From Rhodococcus sp. OK302 (GTDB lineage: Bacteria; Actinomycetota; Actinomycetes; Mycobacteriales; Mycobacteriaceae), in the NCBI RefSeq assembly GCF_002245895.1, contig NZ_NPJZ01000001.1:248001-312000 (forward strand): DNA of 64,000 bases, given 5' to 3'. Below the pieces are notes generated by a model. It had not been told where the DNA came from. It ran no database searches and worked only from the letters and a program-made list of their open reading frames with translations. The number at the start of each line of letters is the position of its first letter. Position 1 is the first letter of the stretch. The position numbers and the translations under genes are program-made. This document shows positions 9,521 through 18,058 of the stretch, piece after piece.

Positions 9521-9835
9521 TCAATCGCGAACTTCAGATGCCGGGGCATCCGTCGCCTCAGGCAGAAGCGCGAGCGCACGAAGAAGGGCATGCACCTCCG
9601 CGCTCCGATAGCGACGATGTCCACCGATGGTGGTCGTGAATCGAATCTTTCCGGTCCTCGCCCACCGACCGACAGTCTTGGAGTTGACGTGAAAGAGAAC
9701 TGCGACTTCTTTCGGGGTGAGAAATTCCTCTTCAATCGGTCGACTGGTTGCGGCCGCTGCTTCCGGCAAGGCCGCATCGACCGTCATCTGTTCAACCCCA
9801 CTGACGACTTCCCTCACATCGAGATCAATTCGCAT
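9521..9835 (-). CDS. BldC-like small MerR-type DNA-binding protein
   Basis: 104 aa. Residues 37-88 carry a MerR-like helix-turn-helix: 'FLTPKEVAVLFHVNSKTVGRWARTGK' (split here as FLTPKEVAVLFHV and SKTVGRWARTGK) followed by the wing 'GGHRRYRSAEVHALL', the BldC signature. BldC proteins bind direct repeats and control development or cell-envelope genes in actinomycetes. It is convergent with the mce operon (14 bases between stops). The first 36 residues are variable and probably disordered. A purine-rich AGGAG lies about 11 bases before the ATG, a long spacing, so the start is moderately sure. Confidence 0.85.
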   Translation of the reverse strand: MRIDLDVREVVSGVEQMTVDAALPEAAAATSRPIEEEFLTPKEVAVLFHVNSKTVGRWARTGKIRFTTTIGGHRRYRSAEVHALLRALALLPEATDAPASEVRD

Positions 9836-10044
9836 GGTTATGACAACTCCTCGCCGCTAAAGCACAGTACTTGGTTGTAATTTTTGGATAATCGAGCAAA
9901 TCTCAGCGACGGCTCGGCACACGCAAAAGTCGGATTCTGATCAATCTCACGTGCGCCGAGCCGTAAACCATTGATGTCCAGCCGCCCTTGCCAATTGGCT
10001 GACGTGACAAGGGCGTCACATTGTCAAGCGACAAACCCCGGCTA
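9836..10044. other. Intergenic region between bldC and the endoglycoceramidase 3' end
   Basis: About 210 bases that contain the bldC promoter region (minus strand). No gene, clear hairpin or repeat was recognised. Confidence 0.4.
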
Positions 10045-11505
10045 TCAACCTGCTGGGGTTACCGTGACAGTCGCGGTAGGTGCGCCAGTTGCCGTCCGGA
10101 CAGTAAGCAATCGGCTTTCGCGATCCCAGTTCACGACGTCGGCACCCTCGACATTGACGCCACCGGGGAACCCACTCTCCGGCAAGTAGATCTCAGTCGG
10201 TGCCGTGACTGCGGGGTCAGGAGTCAACGTCAACTGAAGGCGGTCGACAGTCGACGACCATTCGGTGGGCGTGCCCGCCACCGCGCGGGGGTACGGCTTG
10301 TTCAGAGAGTCGACGAGCAGCGTCTGCGATCCGTCAGGCAGGTACGGACCCCAGGGGCCGGGATCGCTGGACCAGTACGCGACACCTGCGCCCATCTCTC
10401 GAGCGTTCGTATACACACGATCGATGTAGTCAGTGGCTCCGGGCAATGTGGTGTCGAGCCCGATCTCTCCGATGATGATCGGTACGCCGCCGAGTACGTC
10501 ACCGGCGACGTGTTCGATGTCGGCGCGCCAGGCGGTGATAGTCGCGTCGGTGAGGGTGCGTGACAAACCCGAGTACCCGTCACCGAGGTCAAGGGGAAGC
10601 GGGTAGAGGTGCGGGCAGTAGGCGATTCGCTGCTCGCCGGCGCGCGGATCGTTGATCTTGGTGAGCCCGCTGGAAAGTCCCTGGTTGACACCGATAGCCT
10701 GCGGGGCGACACATACCCAGCTGTCCTGGTCGACCTGACGAATCGCATTGGTGGTCCGCTGATACATCGCGGCGAGCGGTCCTGCCTCGAACGACGGACC
10801 CTGCATGGAACCGCCGAAGGGCTCGTTCATCAAGTCGTACGCCACAACGGTGTCATTGCCGGCGAAGCGCTCGGCAACGGCCTTCCAGGCGTTCGCGTAG
10901 TGCTCGACCAACTCGGGGTGCTTGCCGGTGGTGTTCCAGAAGTTGTCGAACGCACGCATCACGCCGGGCTGGATGTAGTACAGCTCCCAGCGGGGCTGAG
11001 GTTTCACCGCGAGGCCGTCCATAAACGTCGCCCAGGCCGGTGCACCGTTGCCAATGTTGCCGGCACCGTTGCCGCCGTCGCCTGCCGGAGTAATTGCACC
11101 GGAGTACACGTCCTGGTGCATGTCGAGCATCACCTTGTAGCCGCGCTCGGCGTACCAGCTGACCCGATCCTCGACGCGGTCCAGATATGCCTGGTCGTAC
11201 TGTCCTGGTGCGGGTTCCACGGAGCGCCAGGAGATCAGGAAACGCACGAAGTTCGTTCCCATGTCGGCTTGTTCGCGGTCGAGGTCCGCCTCGGTGAAGT
11301 CCGGCATGCCATCCGGCGCACTCTTGGCGCTGGAGGCGGTGTTGAACCCTCGCAGGATCAGGGATCGACCAGCATCGTCCGTAATGTAGGACGGCGCAAC
11401 GTCACTTCCACCTGATGACGCCAAACTACCTTGTGCCGCAGCAACACCGGCACCGAGGGCGAGCGAACCCGCCATAATCAGTGATACGAACTGTATTCGA
11501 CGCAC
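10045..11505 (-). CDS. Secreted endoglycoceramidase-like glycoside hydrolase, family GH5
   Basis: 486 aa from a GTG preceded by AGGAGG. A signal peptide covers residues 1 to about 24 (ending 'GAGVAAAQG'). The GH5 fold shows 'MLDMHQDVYSG' (residues 126-136), the acid/base motif 'DLMNEPFGG' (Glu228) and the nucleophile 'IIIGEIGL' (Glu347). These fit the two glutamates reported for Rhodococcus EGCase II at almost the same positions. A C-terminal beta-sandwich of about 90 residues follows. Expected reaction: release of intact glycans from glycosphingolipids. It lies 80 bases downstream of the phospholipase C gene on the same strand, so probably one operon. The exact EGCase subtype cannot be told. 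Confidence 0.88.
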   Translation of the reverse strand: MRRIQFVSLIMAGSLALGAGVAAAQGSLASSGGSDVAPSYITDDAGRSLILRGFNTASSAKSAPDGMPDFTEADLDREQADMGTNFVRFLISWRSVEPAPGQYDQAYLDRVEDRVSWYAERGYKVMLDMHQDVYSGAITPAGDGGNGAGNIGNGAPAWATFMDGLAVKPQPRWELYYIQPGVMRAFDNFWNTTGKHPELVEHYANAWKAVAERFAGNDTVVAYDLMNEPFGGSMQGPSFEAGPLAAMYQRTTNAIRQVDQDSWVCVAPQAIGVNQGLSSGLTKINDPRAGEQRIAYCPHLYPLPLDLGDGYSGLSRTLTDATITAWRADIEHVAGDVLGGVPIIIGEIGLDTTLPGATDYIDRVYTNAREMGAGVAYWSSDPGPWGPYLPDGSQTLLVDSLNKPYPRAVAGTPTEWSSTVDRLQLTLTPDPAVTAPTEIYLPESGFPGGVNVEGADVVNWDRESRLLTVRTATGAPTATVTVTPAG

Positions 11506-11585
11506 AGAACCTCCTACTAAACGATGTGATTGATCAACTTGTCCCACTAGGGATTCAGATCTGGGCTTGATTGCTCGTCGCCACA

Positions 11586-13718
11586 TCATGCCTGTTGGCT
11601 GACGCTGCTGAGGCCGTTCTCGATATGTCCGACGAGCCTGCGACGGAAGTCCGGATCCTCGTCGACAGCCACGGTGGCCTCATACCAGCCGTCCACCGAC
11701 GGCACCGTCCACGACGCACTGCCGCCGGCCGCGATCAGACGACTCTGACCGTCGATCACGACGGTCAGAGCGCGGGACCCTGAATTCGCCGCAGTCACAT
11801 CGAGCACTCCCCCCGACGCATCGACCCGGGTGGACACGTCGAGCGCAGCTGCCGCGCCGTCGATCGACCCGACAAACTCACGCCGGAAACCGTTGGGCCC
11901 CAACAGGGTCAGGCTGTACTTCGCCCCCTCGAGGGCAACGGTGTCGTCTGTCTGTCCGAGGACGTCGTAGTGCCGCGGTAGGTCGAACTCCCCCGCATAG
12001 GGATACAAAGCCAGGTGCGCCGACTCGGCACCGGCGTTGACCAGGTGCACCGTCAGAGAACGCGCACCGGGGTCCACGGTCGCAGACGCGTCCGACTGAT
12101 ACGGCAAGGCCCGAGCGGGACGGGTACCGCTCTCCTGCACCGGCATGTGCTGCAAGGCCGGTGGGGTCGGGGTCCACCGCGGCTCGAGCGGCGGGGTGGG
12201 CTGCGGGCGAGTGACATTCGGCCGGCTTCGCGGGTTCGCGAAGTCGAAGGCCGACGTCAGGTCCCCACTGACCGTCCGCCGCCACGGATCGATCTCCGGT
12301 TGGGTGATCCCGAATCGCTTCTCCAGGAACTGGTTCACCGATGTGTGGTCGAAGACCTGCGAACACACGAACCCGCCGACGGTCCACGGCGAGATGATCG
12401 TCATCGGCACCCGGGGACCGAGCCCGAGCGGCTGACCCCCCACCCACTCCGAACCGACCGAGAGGGGCGGACGAGGCGGCGGCACATGGTCGAAGAAGCC
12501 GTCGTTCTCGTCGAAGTTGACGATCACGGCAGTCTTCGCCCAGAGCGCCGGATCGGAAGCGATCGCGTCGAGCACCTGGTACAGCAGCGTCGCGCTCGCC
12601 GCCGGCGACGATCCGGACGGATGCTCCGAATCAACCTCGGACGGAACGAGATAACTGACCTGCGGCAGCGTTCCAGACTCGACGTCCTTACGGAACTCGG
12701 CGGCAAGCGTGCCCGGCCGTGACCGGTACAGCGCGCGGTCGTACAACTGCCGATCAGCGGGAGAGAGTCCGTCCGCCGCTCTCTCGAGGGCTCGCACCGC
12801 CGCGTCCTGGGCCGCGGCAGGCAACTCGGGCAGCGCCAGGTAGAGCCCGGCCAGTGTCTGCACTTGGAAGGGGATCACGCTGAGTAGCTGAGCCCCCACC
12901 TTCTTGAAGGTGGTGAAGTACTCGAGGTTGTTGTCCTGAAAGTTGTCCCACTCCTGGTACGTCTTCCAGCTGATGCCGGCGGCTTGTAGCCGCTCCGGAA
13001 CGGTGCTCCAGTCGTAGCCGGCGTGCCACGGGTTGTACGCGGCGTTGGTGACGGCACGACCCCCGGGACCTCCGGATTCCGACGACCCCGCCGAACCCAA
13101 CGAATCCATCGAACCCAACGGATTCAGGCCGGCTGGTTCGAATCCGGTGTACCCGGACACCCAATAGTTGCGGTTCGGGCTCGTCGATGTCGGCACCGAG
13201 CAGTGGTAGGCGTCGCAGATCGTGAATGCATCCGCGAGCTCGTAGTGGAACGGCATGTCCTGGCGGTCGTAGTAAGCCATCGTTGAGGCAGTCTTGGCTT
13301 CGATCCAGCCGTCGTGCCAGCCGTCCGCCAGGGCGTTGTGGCCGCCCTCCCAACTGTGGTCGAGGCCGGTGACGTTCTGGGTGTCCATCTGCTGCGCGGC
13401 AGCAGAGTCCCGGATCGGGAACGGGAGCACCGGGCCGTTCGGTCCCGGCTGCTCCAGCGCGGAGCCCCCGCCCCGCAACGTCAACGAATTGGGGTCACCG
13501 AAACCTCTTACACCGCGCAACATTCCGTAGTAGTGGTCGAACGAGCGGTTCTCCTGCATGACCAGGACAACGTGCTCGATGGAGTCGAGCCCTCCCGGAG
13601 GTACGGGCGAAGCCATTGCGCGTTGCAGCGACGGAGGCAGCATCGAGGTGGCGGCGACAGCTGCCGCGCCGGCGCCGGCGGTCAAGAACATTCGACGAGA
13701 AAGAGAATTCAAAGGCAC
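11586..13718 (-). CDS. Tat-exported phospholipase C, phosphocholine-specific (PLC/AcpA family)
   Basis: 710 aa. A twin-arginine signal 'SRRMFLTAG' opens the protein. The catalytic domain contains 'MQENRSFDHYYGML' and 'NFDENDGFFDHVPPP', which are hallmarks of non-haemolytic and haemolytic PLC and of acid phosphatase AcpA. Two C-terminal beta domains (DUF756 type, about residues 500-590 and 600-690) complete the usual architecture. Expected reaction: hydrolysis of phosphatidylcholine or sphingomyelin outside the membrane. A Gly/Ser-rich insert ('GSMDSLGSAGSSESGG') sits within the catalytic domain. Together with the following endoglycoceramidase it forms a lipid-attack operon. A copy of the TGTCAAGTT element lies 112 bases upstream. 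Confidence 0.92.
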   Translation of the reverse strand: MPLNSLSRRMFLTAGAGAAAVAATSMLPPSLQRAMASPVPPGGLDSIEHVVLVMQENRSFDHYYGMLRGVRGFGDPNSLTLRGGGSALEQPGPNGPVLPFPIRDSAAAQQMDTQNVTGLDHSWEGGHNALADGWHDGWIEAKTASTMAYYDRQDMPFHYELADAFTICDAYHCSVPTSTSPNRNYWVSGYTGFEPAGLNPLGSMDSLGSAGSSESGGPGGRAVTNAAYNPWHAGYDWSTVPERLQAAGISWKTYQEWDNFQDNNLEYFTTFKKVGAQLLSVIPFQVQTLAGLYLALPELPAAAQDAAVRALERAADGLSPADRQLYDRALYRSRPGTLAAEFRKDVESGTLPQVSYLVPSEVDSEHPSGSSPAASATLLYQVLDAIASDPALWAKTAVIVNFDENDGFFDHVPPPRPPLSVGSEWVGGQPLGLGPRVPMTIISPWTVGGFVCSQVFDHTSVNQFLEKRFGITQPEIDPWRRTVSGDLTSAFDFANPRSRPNVTRPQPTPPLEPRWTPTPPALQHMPVQESGTRPARALPYQSDASATVDPGARSLTVHLVNAGAESAHLALYPYAGEFDLPRHYDVLGQTDDTVALEGAKYSLTLLGPNGFRREFVGSIDGAAAALDVSTRVDASGGVLDVTAANSGSRALTVVIDGQSRLIAAGGSASWTVPSVDGWYEATVAVDEDPDFRRRLVGHIENGLSSVSQQA

Positions 13719-13830
13719 GTGGGCTCCATCGCCAGATCAATCAGTGCAGGACTTCCAATTTCGGAACTGTAGACCAATCGTCCAGTAGGAGTGGCGAAAT
13801 CACTGTTTTCACTGTGAGTCTCCGAGGCCC

Positions 13831-13848
13831 TGTCAAGTTGTTGGGATC
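13831..13848 (-). promoter_or_regulatory. Partial copy of shared upstream element (TGTCAAGTT core)
   Basis: TGTCAAGTTGTTGGGATC matches the first half of the element found before the surface-protein genes, in the same orientation relative to the downstream gene (phospholipase C). The second half (GCAACAGTTTTC) is not conserved here. Confidence 0.5.
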
Positions 13849-14106
13849 GCCCGATCTGATGCGTCGTCAACGTACAAGTTCTGCCGGTCCGGGCTTGATT
13901 TCGCCCGTCGGTTGCGCCGATATCAGCCGAGGACCGGTGACGAGTCAGGTGCCTGACCACCGACAATCACGACAGCTATCAGGCGGCACACCAAATTTCC
14001 CTGTCGTGATCAAGCATCGACAGTTACACCATTAAGACAGTCGGTCGAGAACTTCCAACAACACCCGGCAGCCCGAACACCGCTCCGCCGACGCCCAGAA
14101 ATACCT

Positions 14107-14151
14107 GAAAACAGTTGTACTCCAATTAACTTGACATTGAACAACTTGACA
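14107..14151 (+). promoter_or_regulatory. Shared upstream element, full double-core copy
   Basis: Read on the minus strand it gives TGTCAAGTT, a short spacer, a second TGTCAAGTT, TTGGAGT, then ACAACTGTTTTC. It is almost the same arrangement as the copy at 30298 and lies 229 bases before the start of the Ig protein at 14381. Read in the gene direction each core contains TTGACA, which could be a -35 box, but no matching -10 box is evident. Confidence 0.65.
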
Positions 14152-14239
14152 TCCATGTCTCGAACCCGCAGCTGAATCAGCCACCCTAGGCGTCCAAGCA
14201 GCACGAATCACCGCACTGTCCTGCTCACATCAATTACGG

Positions 14240-15200
14240 CAATTCTCGCGATTCACCCTAATTGCTGATCGATTGCGCTACCTTGAGCCGGATCGACTAA
14301 CTGGACGCTCGTCTAGCCGCCCGCTTCAGGGCTGTTGCCTGGACGCCCCCAGATCCCCCAGAACCCGAAGAAAGGGAATCATGATGCAGAGCAACACCCT
14401 TCGTGCGGTCGGAGGCCTGAGCGCATTTGCTGTGGCCGCCGGATTCGCGGTCTCAATCGGCGGCGGAGTCGCCAGTGCAGCAGCAGGATCGACTAGCTGG
14501 GCCGACGGCAACACCAACTTGAGCCGCACCATCAGCAATGTAACCCCGGTCGAGGGCGAAATCATCACCTCCTCGACCACCTTCAAGCGGGCTCAATTCA
14601 AGGAAGCCGAATTACTCTGGATGGTCAAGGACTTCCACCAGACGTGTCTGACCTACGTGCCTAATTCCGCCAAGCTCAACGGCAACGCGATCGCCTCGAC
14701 GTCGGAGGCGGGCTTCGCCATGGTCGGCAGCCCCACGGCCACCACGACCTTGGCGAGGGTGGTCGACAACTTCGCGAACGGCGGCACTACGCCGGCCACG
14801 TTCGTGTTCTCGTACAAGGTCGGTGCCGACTGCGCCCGTGGTGTCCCGCTGGTTACGGGGATGGACTACAACGGCGATCTCGGTTTCAGCACCTTCGCCA
14901 CCAAAGGCCCGTCAGTCTCGGTAGCCAAGAATGTTTCGACAACTGCGCTCGCACCGGTCACCGGCGCAAAGGTAGGCCAGTCGACGACACTGAGCGCGAC
15001 AGTCACCGGCGGCGCCGACGGCAACATCGTCGAGTTCTACGACGGCACAACCAAGCTCGGCCAAGGCCCACTGGCCGCCGGTACGGCCACCTTCGCGTGG
15101 GCACCGGCCACCACGGATGCGCACAGCCTGACCGCGAAATTCCTGGGAACGACGCAAGCCAACGAGTCGACCTCGACTGCGCAGAACGTGTCGGTGTCTG
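14240..15200. repeat. Inverted duplication, left arm (promoter plus N-terminal half of Ig protein)
   Basis: The upstream block (from TAATTGCTGATCGATTGCGC onward), the ribosome site, the start codon and about the first 290 codons are nearly identical to the reverse complement of about 29270-30215. The two copies diverge at the first Ig-like junction. Confidence 0.8.
14301..14316. promoter_or_regulatory. Dyad CTGGAC-N4-GTCTAG in the leader of the Ig protein
   Basis: Imperfect 6-bp dyad with a 4-base spacer, 65 bases before the start codon. Equivalent dyads occur at 30135 and 22540, each before another secreted-protein gene. It may be an operator or may lie in the 5' leader. Confidence 0.5.
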
Positions 15201-16696
15201 CAGCTGACGTCGTGACCACGACCGCCGTGACCGGCCCGGCCACCGCTGTTGCCGGTGCGGATGTTGTTCTCAACGTGCAGGTTTCCCCGGCCCCGGTCGG
15301 CGGCACCGTCCAGTTCAAGAACGGCGTTACTGACATCGGTACCGCCGTCACCCTGGACGCTGACGGCAAGGGCTCCATCACCCAGCAGTTCACCACCGGT
15401 GCCCAGAGCATCACCGCCGTGTACTCCGGCGCAACCGGATTCGTCACCTCCACCTCGGATGCACACAACATCACGGTCTCTCCCGCGAACGTCGCCACCA
15501 CCACCACCGTCACCGGTGACACCACCGGCGTCGTCGGCACCGATGTCGCACTGACCGTGAACGTTTCACCCGCCCCCGCCGCCGGCTCCACCGTCCAGTT
15601 CAAGAACGGCACCGAAGACCTCGGAACCCCGGTCTCCCTCGACGCCCAAGGCAACGCCTCCACCACCGCACCCCTGGCAGCCGGAACCCACTCCATCACC
15701 GCCGTATTCGCCGGCGCCGGAGAATTCCAGCCCTCCACCTCCACCCCACACACCGTCGCCGTCACCCCGGCCAACGTCGCAACCACCACCACCATCACCG
15801 GCGACACCACCGGCGTCGTCGGCACCGATGTCGCACTGACCGTGAACGTTTCACCCGCCCCCGCCGCCGGCTCCACCGTCCAGTTCAAGAACGGCACCGA
15901 AGACCTCGGAACCCCGGTCTCCCTCGACGCCCAAGGCAACGCCTCCACCACCGCACCCCTGGCAGCCGGAACCCACTCCATCACCGCCGTATTCGCCGGC
16001 GCCGCAGAATTCCAGCCCTCCACCTCCACCCCACATTCTGTCGCGGTGACCGCAGCCGATGTCGCCACCACCACGGTGCTGACGGCCCCGGCTACCGCAG
16101 TCTCCGGCACGGACGTGACTCTGGAAGTACAGGTTTCACCCGTTCCGACCAGTGGAACCGTCCAGTTCAAGAACGGCACCGACGACCTCGGTGCACCGGT
16201 CGCCCTCGACTCCGAGGGCAAGGCGTCCATCACCCAGCAGTTCACCGTCGGCGCTCCGAGCATCACCGCCGTCTATTCCGGCGCAACCGGCTTCATCACC
16301 TCCACCTCGACCGCACACACCATCGAGGTCACCGCCCCGGCCGCCACCGACGTCGCCACCACCACGGTGCTGACCCTGCTCCCCACCGCAACAACAGGTC
16401 TCGCCGTCGACCTGGTCGCCACGATCTCCCCGACCCCGGCCGGTGGCACCGTCCAGTTCAAGGACGGTGACACACTGATCGGTGATCCTGTCGCGGTCGT
16501 GAACGGCAAGGCAACGCTCTCGCACGCCTTCCTGACTGCCGGCACCAGCCACATCACCGCGGTCTACAGCGGCACCCCGGGCCACCTCGGTTCTACGACC
16601 GCAGAGGAAAGCACTGTCGTAGTCACCGACGCCCCCGGCAACGGCGGCATGTTCGGATCGCTGGGCAACATCTTCGGGAACATCTTCGGATCCTGA
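14381..16696 (+). CDS. Secreted Ig-like repeat surface protein (six repeats) with GSLG...FGS tail
   Basis: 771 aa from the ATG after AAAGGGA; the open frame before it is non-coding. A signal peptide ends near residue 33 ('GGGVASAAAG'). It is followed by an N-terminal domain of about 165 residues with two cysteines ('HQTCLTY', 'GADCARG') and six Ig-like repeats of about 95 residues (Big_3 type, each with 'GTVQFK(N/D)G' and 'ITAVYSG'-like strands). Repeats three and four are nearly identical in DNA. The protein ends 'GSLGNIFGNIFGS'. The N-terminal half duplicates the gene at 28345. Probably a cell-surface stalk or adhesin. There is no LPXTG motif, so the mode of attachment is unknown. Confidence 0.85.
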   Translation: MMQSNTLRAVGGLSAFAVAAGFAVSIGGGVASAAAGSTSWADGNTNLSRTISNVTPVEGEIITSSTTFKRAQFKEAELLWMVKDFHQTCLTYVPNSAKLNGNAIASTSEAGFAMVGSPTATTTLARVVDNFANGGTTPATFVFSYKVGADCARGVPLVTGMDYNGDLGFSTFATKGPSVSVAKNVSTTALAPVTGAKVGQSTTLSATVTGGADGNIVEFYDGTTKLGQGPLAAGTATFAWAPATTDAHSLTAKFLGTTQANESTSTAQNVSVSAADVVTTTAVTGPATAVAGADVVLNVQVSPAPVGGTVQFKNGVTDIGTAVTLDADGKGSITQQFTTGAQSITAVYSGATGFVTSTSDAHNITVSPANVATTTTVTGDTTGVVGTDVALTVNVSPAPAAGSTVQFKNGTEDLGTPVSLDAQGNASTTAPLAAGTHSITAVFAGAGEFQPSTSTPHTVAVTPANVATTTTITGDTTGVVGTDVALTVNVSPAPAAGSTVQFKNGTEDLGTPVSLDAQGNASTTAPLAAGTHSITAVFAGAAEFQPSTSTPHSVAVTAADVATTTVLTAPATAVSGTDVTLEVQVSPVPTSGTVQFKNGTDDLGAPVALDSEGKASITQQFTVGAPSITAVYSGATGFITSTSTAHTIEVTAPAATDVATTTVLTLLPTATTGLAVDLVATISPTPAGGTVQFKDGDTLIGDPVAVVNGKATLSHAFLTAGTSHITAVYSGTPGHLGSTTAEESTVVVTDAPGNGGMFGSLGNIFGNIFGS
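15495..16064 (+). repeat. 285-bp tandem repeat inside the Ig gene (two copies)
   Basis: The block containing CCGATGTCGCACTGACCGTG recurs exactly 285 bases later (15541 and 15826), with only a few differences between copies. Each unit is one 95-residue Ig-like repeat, so recombination could change the repeat number without breaking the frame. Confidence 0.85.
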
Positions 16697-16722
16697 GGCT
16701 CTGATTCCTGTACCAGCGATAT

Positions 16723-16763
16723 GAGTGTGGCCCCCGCCGGAAGTTTCGGCGGGGGCCACACTC
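16723..16763 (+). terminator. Terminator of the Ig protein gene
   Basis: Perfect 17-bp arms (GAGTGTGGCCCCCGCCG and its complement) around a 7-base loop, 27 bases after the stop codon. Confidence 0.85.
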
Positions 16764-16819
16764 GTTTGCACGGCAAGGAATTTCGGTGCGACCGGGACTA
16801 TCCGAATTGGTGGCGACGT

Positions 16820-16930
16820 AGGTTGCGTAGGCCTGCCCGAACTTGGCGCACCACCGCCGGATCGTCTCGTAGCTGACCACGCGACACCGCGTTCGAGCAT
16901 AAGTTCCTCAACTTCGCAGAAGCTGGGCGG
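16820..16930 (-). pseudogene. IS6-family transposase remnant, frameshifted
   Basis: On the minus strand, 'FCEVEELMLERGV' is followed in another frame by 'VSYETIRRWCAKFGQAYA'. This aligns with 'YREVEVLMRARGVDVSYETIRTWC' (split here as YREVEVLMRARGV and DVSYETIRTWC) of the intact-looking fragment at 33561. Only the helix-turn-helix region of the transposase survives; no catalytic D or E residues and no terminal inverted repeats were recognised. Confidence 0.75.
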
Positions 16931-16947
16931 GAATGATCGGGCGCGAC

Positions 16948-16985
16948 GACTGTGCCCCCGAGTCCGGGGACTCGGGGGCACAGTC
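16948..16985 (-). terminator. Terminator at the end of the SipW operon
   Basis: 18-bp perfect arms (GACTGTGCCCCCGAGTCC and complement) with a 2-base loop, 21 bases beyond the stop of the minus-strand gene ending at 17006. Confidence 0.85.
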
Positions 16986-17005
16986 GAGGGGTCAGCGGTC
17001 AACAG

Positions 17006-18058
17006 TTATTCGAAATCAGGCATGTTCTGCCCGCTATCCTTGTAAAACTTCCACTTGCCGTCCTGCGGCGACTCCATGATGCGGTACACCTCAGTGTCTC
17101 CGACGATCCACAGTTGGCCATCGAGCCAGTGCAAGGTCGAGCCCGATTCGGCGCGGCCGCTGGCGAGTTCATTGCCGTCTGCGTCTACGACCGCGACTTT
17201 GTTTCCGCCCGCGGTCCAGCCTGCGGTGAGACCGCCACTCTCTACAGTAGCCGTCAGCAGCGGCTTCGGATCCTCGGCCGGAGTGGTCTCCGGCGAGGTA
17301 GTCGGAGCCGGAGTAGTCGTCGCGCTAGTCGGAGCCTCGGTCGTAGTTGAGTCAGGAGCCTGCGTCGTCGAGGTCGGCTCCGGCGTGGTGGTCTGCCCGG
17401 CCTGCGTTTCCTCGGTCACGCCCGGCTGCGAATCCATCTCCATCGCCTCGGGTGCTATCCCACGTGCCTGGAGTCCGTTGGGAACCGGAGTCGTCGGATC
17501 CCAATCCCTGGTGTTCTCCCAAGCCTGGTTGGCCAACTCCGGACCAGTACCGCCCTGACATTCGGTCCTGTTCGAAACGAGGTCCTTGTGGGTGATCTCC
17601 ACTGAGGTCCTATATCCCGACGAGACCACCGAACCATTTACCGTGTGAATCCGGGCATACATTACGTTCCGGCTGCCATGGGAAATTCCGCTGATTGAGG
17701 TCTGATTCGCGCCCAAATCATCCACTCGGACAACAAAATTGGGGTCGGATTGCCTAACGAAGACCACCTTGTACCCGGTGGCACCTGGAACTGGTGTCCA
17801 GGAAATCGACACTCGCCGCCCCGTAACGGTGTCGTACCAGGGTGCGTCATACCAACAATTGATCGCGCCAACAGTCAGCGGTGTCGGATAGAAGTTGCCC
17901 GTCGCCACCTGTGCGCCAGTCGAATTGACTGCGTCAGTTGGATTGGCCATCGTCCCGGTCGTCTGGGCCAAACCGAAGGCCATCGCAGCAGCGCCGCCAA
18001 TCGCGATCAACGAACGTACCGACCTCAGGCGGGTGCGTGCCCGTCGAATTTCAACCAT
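17006..18058 (-). CDS. Exported protein with alternate-type signal, FnIII-like domain and Thr/Pro stalk (SipW operon, last gene)
   Basis: 350 aa. The ATG overlaps the signal peptidase stop by 8 bases and has AGGAGG upstream. The signal resembles the SipW-dependent type: basic start, hydrophobic core at residues 17-31, then 'TTGTMANPTDAVNSTGAQ', the position where TasA-like proteins have GTxAxxSD. A fibronectin-III-like domain covers about residues 83-155 ('VSISWTPVPGATGYKVVFV'). A Thr/Pro/Ser stalk at 222-262 recalls glycosylated wall-spanning linkers. A C-terminal globular part spans 266-350. It is the final gene of the six-gene operon. No sorting motif is visible. Its role is unknown; surface display is likely. 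Confidence 0.75.
   Translation of the reverse strand: MVEIRRARTRLRSVRSLIAIGGAAAMAFGLAQTTGTMANPTDAVNSTGAQVATGNFYPTPLTVGAINCWYDAPWYDTVTGRRVSISWTPVPGATGYKVVFVRQSDPNFVVRVDDLGANQTSISGISHGSRNVMYARIHTVNGSVVSSGYRTSVEITHKDLVSNRTECQGGTGPELANQAWENTRDWDPTTPVPNGLQARGIAPEAMEMDSQPGVTEETQAGQTTTPEPTSTTQAPDSTTTEAPTSATTTPAPTTSPETTPAEDPKPLLTATVESGGLTAGWTAGGNKVAVVDADGNELASGRAESGSTLHWLDGQLWIVGDTEVYRIMESPQDGKWKFYKDSGQNMPDFE

Larger units (their letters stand above)
13719..14380. other. Divergent intergenic region between phospholipase C and the first Ig-repeat protein
   Basis: About 660 bases, lower in GC than the genes. It contains two copies of the shared TGTCAAGTT element (13831 and 14107), a promoter-proximal block duplicated in inverted orientation near 30.2 kb, and a CTGGAC-GTCTAG dyad at 14301. 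No credible coding frame. Confidence 0.6.
16697..17005. other. Intergenic region with two terminators and a transposase remnant
   Basis: About 310 bases between convergent genes: a hairpin after the Ig gene, a frameshifted IS6-type fragment, and a second hairpin next to the 3' end of the minus-strand gene. Confidence 0.7.

Noticed and set aside
14107..14151. Shared element as a plain sigma-70 promoter
   Set aside because: TTGACA is present in each core in gene direction, but I could not find a consistent -10 box at 16-18 bases in the copies, so a regulator site is preferred, without excluding promoter function.
15495..16064. CRISPR-like tandem repetition
   Set aside because: The units are 285 bases without spacers and are coding; this is an Ig-domain tandem repeat.
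15037..16266. Minus-strand open frame of 409 codons with internal repeats
   Set aside because: The repeats only mirror the tandem Ig repeats of the plus-strand gene.
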